The notes under the pieces were generated by a model. The model was not told the DNA's origin, ran no database searches, and was given only the letters and a program-made list of their open reading frames with translations. Position numbers and translations under genes: made by a program. Shown one piece after another: positions 5,985 through 8,141 of a stretch of 8,141 bases of DNA. Positions within the stretch are counted from its first letter, which is position 1, and each line of letters starts with the position of its first letter. The stretch lies in the NCBI GenBank assembly GCA_027083045.1, contig JALWQP010000023.1, positions 1 through 8,141 of the forward strand, read 5' to 3'. Origin of the DNA: Desulfurococcales archaeon. GTDB taxonomy: Archaea; Thermoproteota; Thermoprotei_A; Sulfolobales; Desulfurococcaceae.

Positions 5985-7559
5985 ATGTCGATAACACTGG
6001 GTCCAGCCGGTGAAGAAGTATATGTGCCGGATACGAGTGCTTTGATAGAGGGAGCTGTATCTAGGCTTGTCAAAGAGGGCAGGATAAAGGGGAGAATAAT
6101 TATCCATAGAGCTAGCCTGGCCGAGCTAGAGCACCAAGCCAACAAGGGGAGAGCCACTGGCTATGCGGGCCTCGAGGAGATAAGGAGGCTTCGCAAACTA
6201 TCTGAGCAAGGCGTGGTCATGGTTGAGATCGGTGGTGAGAAACCGCGTGCTACGGATATTAAGGTTCTTGGGAGTGAGGCCATAGACAGCCTTATACGTG
6301 ATTATGCCTACCAGATAGGCGCGACACTCATAACTGGTGATCGGGTTCAGGCTTTTGTAGCTGAGGCCATGGGGCTCAACGTCATATATATCAGGCCGGA
6401 GGAGAAGCGGGTATTTATACTAGAGAAGTTCTTCGATGAAACGACTATGAGTGTTCACCTCAAGGAGGGCATAATACCTATAGCTAAGAAGGGTAGGCCT
6501 GGGGACTGGGCCTATGAGCCTATAGGGGATAAGCCTCTCACAAGAAATGATCTCGAGGAGATAGCGAACCAGATCATAGAAGAAACCAGGAGGAGGCCTG
6601 ACGGCTTCATCGAGATAGACAGGTTCGGCTCAACGATAGTACAGCTAGGACTATATAGAATCGTTATAACAAGACCCCCACTGAGCGACGGATGGGAGAT
6701 AACTGCTGTTCGCCCGCTAAAGAAGCTAAGCCTAGAAGACTATAATCTGCCGCCCAAGCTCATCAAGAGGCTGAATGAGCGCGCCGAGGGCATACTAATT
6801 GCGGGAGCACCTGGTATGGGTAAAACAACATTTGCACAGGCGCTCGCCGAATACTATATGCGTCTTGGAAAGGTTGTCAAGACGATAGAGTCTCCGAGAG
6901 ACATGAACCTGCCGCCTGAGATAACGCAGTACAGCAAGAACTATGCGGACCTGGGAGAGCTACACGATATCCTCCTCCTCTCGAGGCCGGACTACACGGT
7001 CTTCGACGAGATGCGTAGTGATGAGGACTTCAGACTATATGCTGACCTCAGACTAGCGGGTATAGGCATGATAGGAGTGGTCCACGCGACAACACCAATA
7101 GATGCTATCCAGAGATTCATAGGACGAGTAGAGCTCGGAATGATACCGAGCCTAATAGACACAGTTATATTCATCAGGAACGGTTACGTGGACAAGGTCT
7201 ATGAGGTAAAGATGACGGTAAAGCTACCTACAGGGCTCAAAGAAGCAGAGCTATCTAGACCCGTCATAGAAGTTAGGGACTTTCTAACGGACGAGCTGGA
7301 ATACGAGATATATACGTTCGGCGAGCAAACAGTGGTCATCCCTGTTAAAAAGTTCAAGGCCAAGACAGGGCTTGGCACAATAGATAAGGTAGTAAGGACT
7401 ATCGAACGTATATTGCCAGGAGCAGATATAAGCGTTGACGGGAATATAATAACAGTGACCATACCGAGGAGCATGATAAGAACCTATAACAGGAAGCTGA
7501 AGAGGCTTAGGAAGCTCGAGGACAAATACAATGTCTCTATAAAGATAAGGATCGCGTGA
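5985..7559 (+). CDS. PINA-type PIN domain-ATPase-KH protein (COG1855)
   Basis: This 524-residue protein has the full COG1855 architecture. The N-terminal PIN nuclease-like domain (about 11-137) keeps the acidic residues expected for metal binding: D16 in PDTSAL, E47 in LAELEH, D101 in EAIDSL and D119 in TGD. The central PilT/VirB11-like ATPase domain has Walker A GAPGMGKTT at 274-282, Walker B TVFDE at 338-342 and VVHATT at 366-370. The C-terminal ~60 residues (DISVDGNIITVTIP and a basic RKLKRLRK helix) fit a KH-like nucleic-acid-binding domain. The Sulfolobus islandicus homologue PINA is reported as a hexameric ATPase that drives Holliday-junction branch migration and works with Hjc and Hjm, so a DNA-repair or recombination role is likely. 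Automatic annotation may call it VapC/PilT-like, but there is no antitoxin partner and it is not a pilus motor. It appears intact and has its own promoter. Confidence 0.92.
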   Translation: MSITLGPAGEEVYVPDTSALIEGAVSRLVKEGRIKGRIIIHRASLAELEHQANKGRATGYAGLEEIRRLRKLSEQGVVMVEIGGEKPRATDIKVLGSEAIDSLIRDYAYQIGATLITGDRVQAFVAEAMGLNVIYIRPEEKRVFILEKFFDETTMSVHLKEGIIPIAKKGRPGDWAYEPIGDKPLTRNDLEEIANQIIEETRRRPDGFIEIDRFGSTIVQLGLYRIVITRPPLSDGWEITAVRPLKKLSLEDYNLPPKLIKRLNERAEGILIAGAPGMGKTTFAQALAEYYMRLGKVVKTIESPRDMNLPPEITQYSKNYADLGELHDILLLSRPDYTVFDEMRSDEDFRLYADLRLAGIGMIGVVHATTPIDAIQRFIGRVELGMIPSLIDTVIFIRNGYVDKVYEVKMTVKLPTGLKEAELSRPVIEVRDFLTDELEYEIYTFGEQTVVIPVKKFKAKTGLGTIDKVVRTIERILPGADISVDGNIITVTIPRSMIRTYNRKLKRLRKLEDKYNVSIKIRIA

Positions 7560-7603
7560 AAACTACTAGGCTAAACTTGGCAATTGAATTGTTTAGAAGA
7601 TAG

Positions 7604-8109
7604 TTGGAGAAGGATGGAGAATGGCTAGAAATCATCAGAGCACATCATAGGAGGAGCAGGAACATAGTAATTGACTGGTGCCGTAAGTTTGCCAGATATA
7701 TTGTCCTTAAAGCTAGGAGGACAAAAGTGTTATTGTCCTTGAAGATCTTGATAGACTATGGTTTAGTGCATCTAGGAAATCATTTAGTCTAGCTGATAGA
7801 TTATCTCGTTTCGCCTACCGTAAACTACAACTAGCAATAATAACCAAGGCTGTAGAATACAATATACCAGCAGTATTCGTGGAACCTATGAACATTTCAT
7901 CTGTTTGTCCAAGATGTGGAGCTAAACTAGTCTACAACCATAGATTAGGAATATGTAGTAAATGCGGATTCATAGCTGACCGAGATGTAGTTGGGGCAAT
8001 TAACATTTACCTCAAAGTACTCCACGTTCTAGCCCCGTGCCAAGGGTCACGGGGCACCTACCCAATGACGGATGAAACCAGGCCAAAGGGTGGGTCTCTA
8101 AAAGGATGA
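7604..8109 (+). pseudogene. tnpB: decayed TnpB (IS200/IS605-type OrfB) remnant
   Basis: This is the C-terminal part of an RNA-guided TnpB nuclease in broken form. From 7604 one frame reads HHRRSRNIVIDWCRKFARYIVLKARR, typical of the helical region before RuvC-II (split here only by description: HHRRSRNIVIDW, then CRKFARYIVLKA). An in-frame TAG at 7601-7603 interrupts it upstream. Near 7727-7733 the reading moves to another frame, which has a TAG at 7714-7716 and then gives IVLEDL (RuvC-II Glu at 7741-7743), AYRKLQLAIITKAVEYN, and FVEPMN. It continues into the zinc finger CPRCG...CSKCGF (Cys codons at 7906, 7915, 7954, 7963) and the RuvC-III stretch ADRDVVGAINIYL. It stops at 8107-8109, while a third frame from 8105 (DEPMTTHIQTYN) stays open to the window end and may be the original C-terminus. 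The N-terminal half with the first RuvC Asp is missing, and no TnpA is present. It is almost certainly inactive as a nuclease. Confidence 0.88.
8032..8095 (+). ncRNA. two adjacent GC-rich hairpins, candidate omega RNA scaffold remnant
   Basis: GCCCCGTG at 8032-8039 pairs perfectly with CACGGGGC at 8048-8055 around an eight-base loop. The very next bases, ACCTACCC at 8056-8063, pair with GGGTGGGT at 8088-8095 (seven Watson-Crick pairs and one U-G) around a 24-base loop, so the two stems could stack end to end. They sit in the last codons of the tnpB relic, where IS200/IS605 elements place the omega (guide) RNA that overlaps the tnpB 3' end. Family knowledge and position support the call, but expression is unknown and the guide end would lie beyond the window. 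Confidence 0.45.
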
Positions 8110-8141
8110 ACCGATGACCACTCATATACAAACATATAATG

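Noticed and set aside
7719..7760. Programmed frameshift in tnpB producing one full protein
   Set aside because: There is no slippery heptamer at the junction, other stops and a second shift exist, and the N-terminal half is missing, so decay explains it better.
1..8141. tRNA, rRNA or box C/D RNA genes
   Set aside because: No cloverleaf, conserved rRNA stretch or paired C and D boxes could be found by eye in the short intergenic gaps. A covariance search was not possible.

Overview
The window looks like chromosomal DNA of a hyperthermophilic crenarchaeon (Thermoproteota), most likely from the Desulfurococcales. The evidence is the gene content (an archaeal PEP synthase, a PIN/ATPase/KH protein of the PINA type, a crenarchaeal-style TnpB relic), the heavy use of AGG/AGA, AUA and CUA codons, archaeal TATA-like boxes at plausible distances, and short leaders with GGAGG/GAGGTG-type ribosome binding sites. 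The exact genus cannot be fixed from sequence reading alone.

Layout, left to right. Bases 56-2557 (+) encode phosphoenolpyruvate synthase (ppsA), with all catalytic motifs present, followed by a hairpin plus T-run terminator at 2567-2602. Bases 2656-2952 (+) encode a 98-residue two-helix membrane protein with a TTG start, probably of the archaeal DUF131/COG2034 type. Bases 3036-4367 (+) encode a P-loop protein of the COG2403 family, often labelled cyclic 2,3-diphosphoglycerate synthetase or predicted GTPase. A palindromic AT-rich element at 4381-4400 separates it from a convergent gene at 4424-5821 (-). That gene encodes a secreted, C-terminally membrane-anchored metallophosphoesterase with a threonine-rich stalk. 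A 163-base divergent promoter region (5822-5984) then leads to a PINA-type PIN-ATPase-KH protein at 5985-7559 (+). The right edge (about 7604 to the window end) is a decayed IS200/IS605-type tnpB gene with in-frame stops and frameshifts. Its 3' end still contains two directly adjacent GC-rich hairpins resembling an omega RNA scaffold.

How they fit together. ppsA supplies PEP for gluconeogenesis, and the COG2403 protein two genes away may act on a related three-carbon phosphate, though that link is inference. The surface phosphoesterase is transcribed separately and faces outside the cell. PINA belongs to Holliday-junction and DNA-repair processing. The tnpB relic is a separate mobile insertion. 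I saw no tRNA, rRNA, CRISPR array or complete insertion sequence. The most interesting signals are the retained RNA-like double hairpin in the dead tnpB, the variant metal-site motif in the surface phosphoesterase, and the GTPase-like signature in the COG2403 protein.
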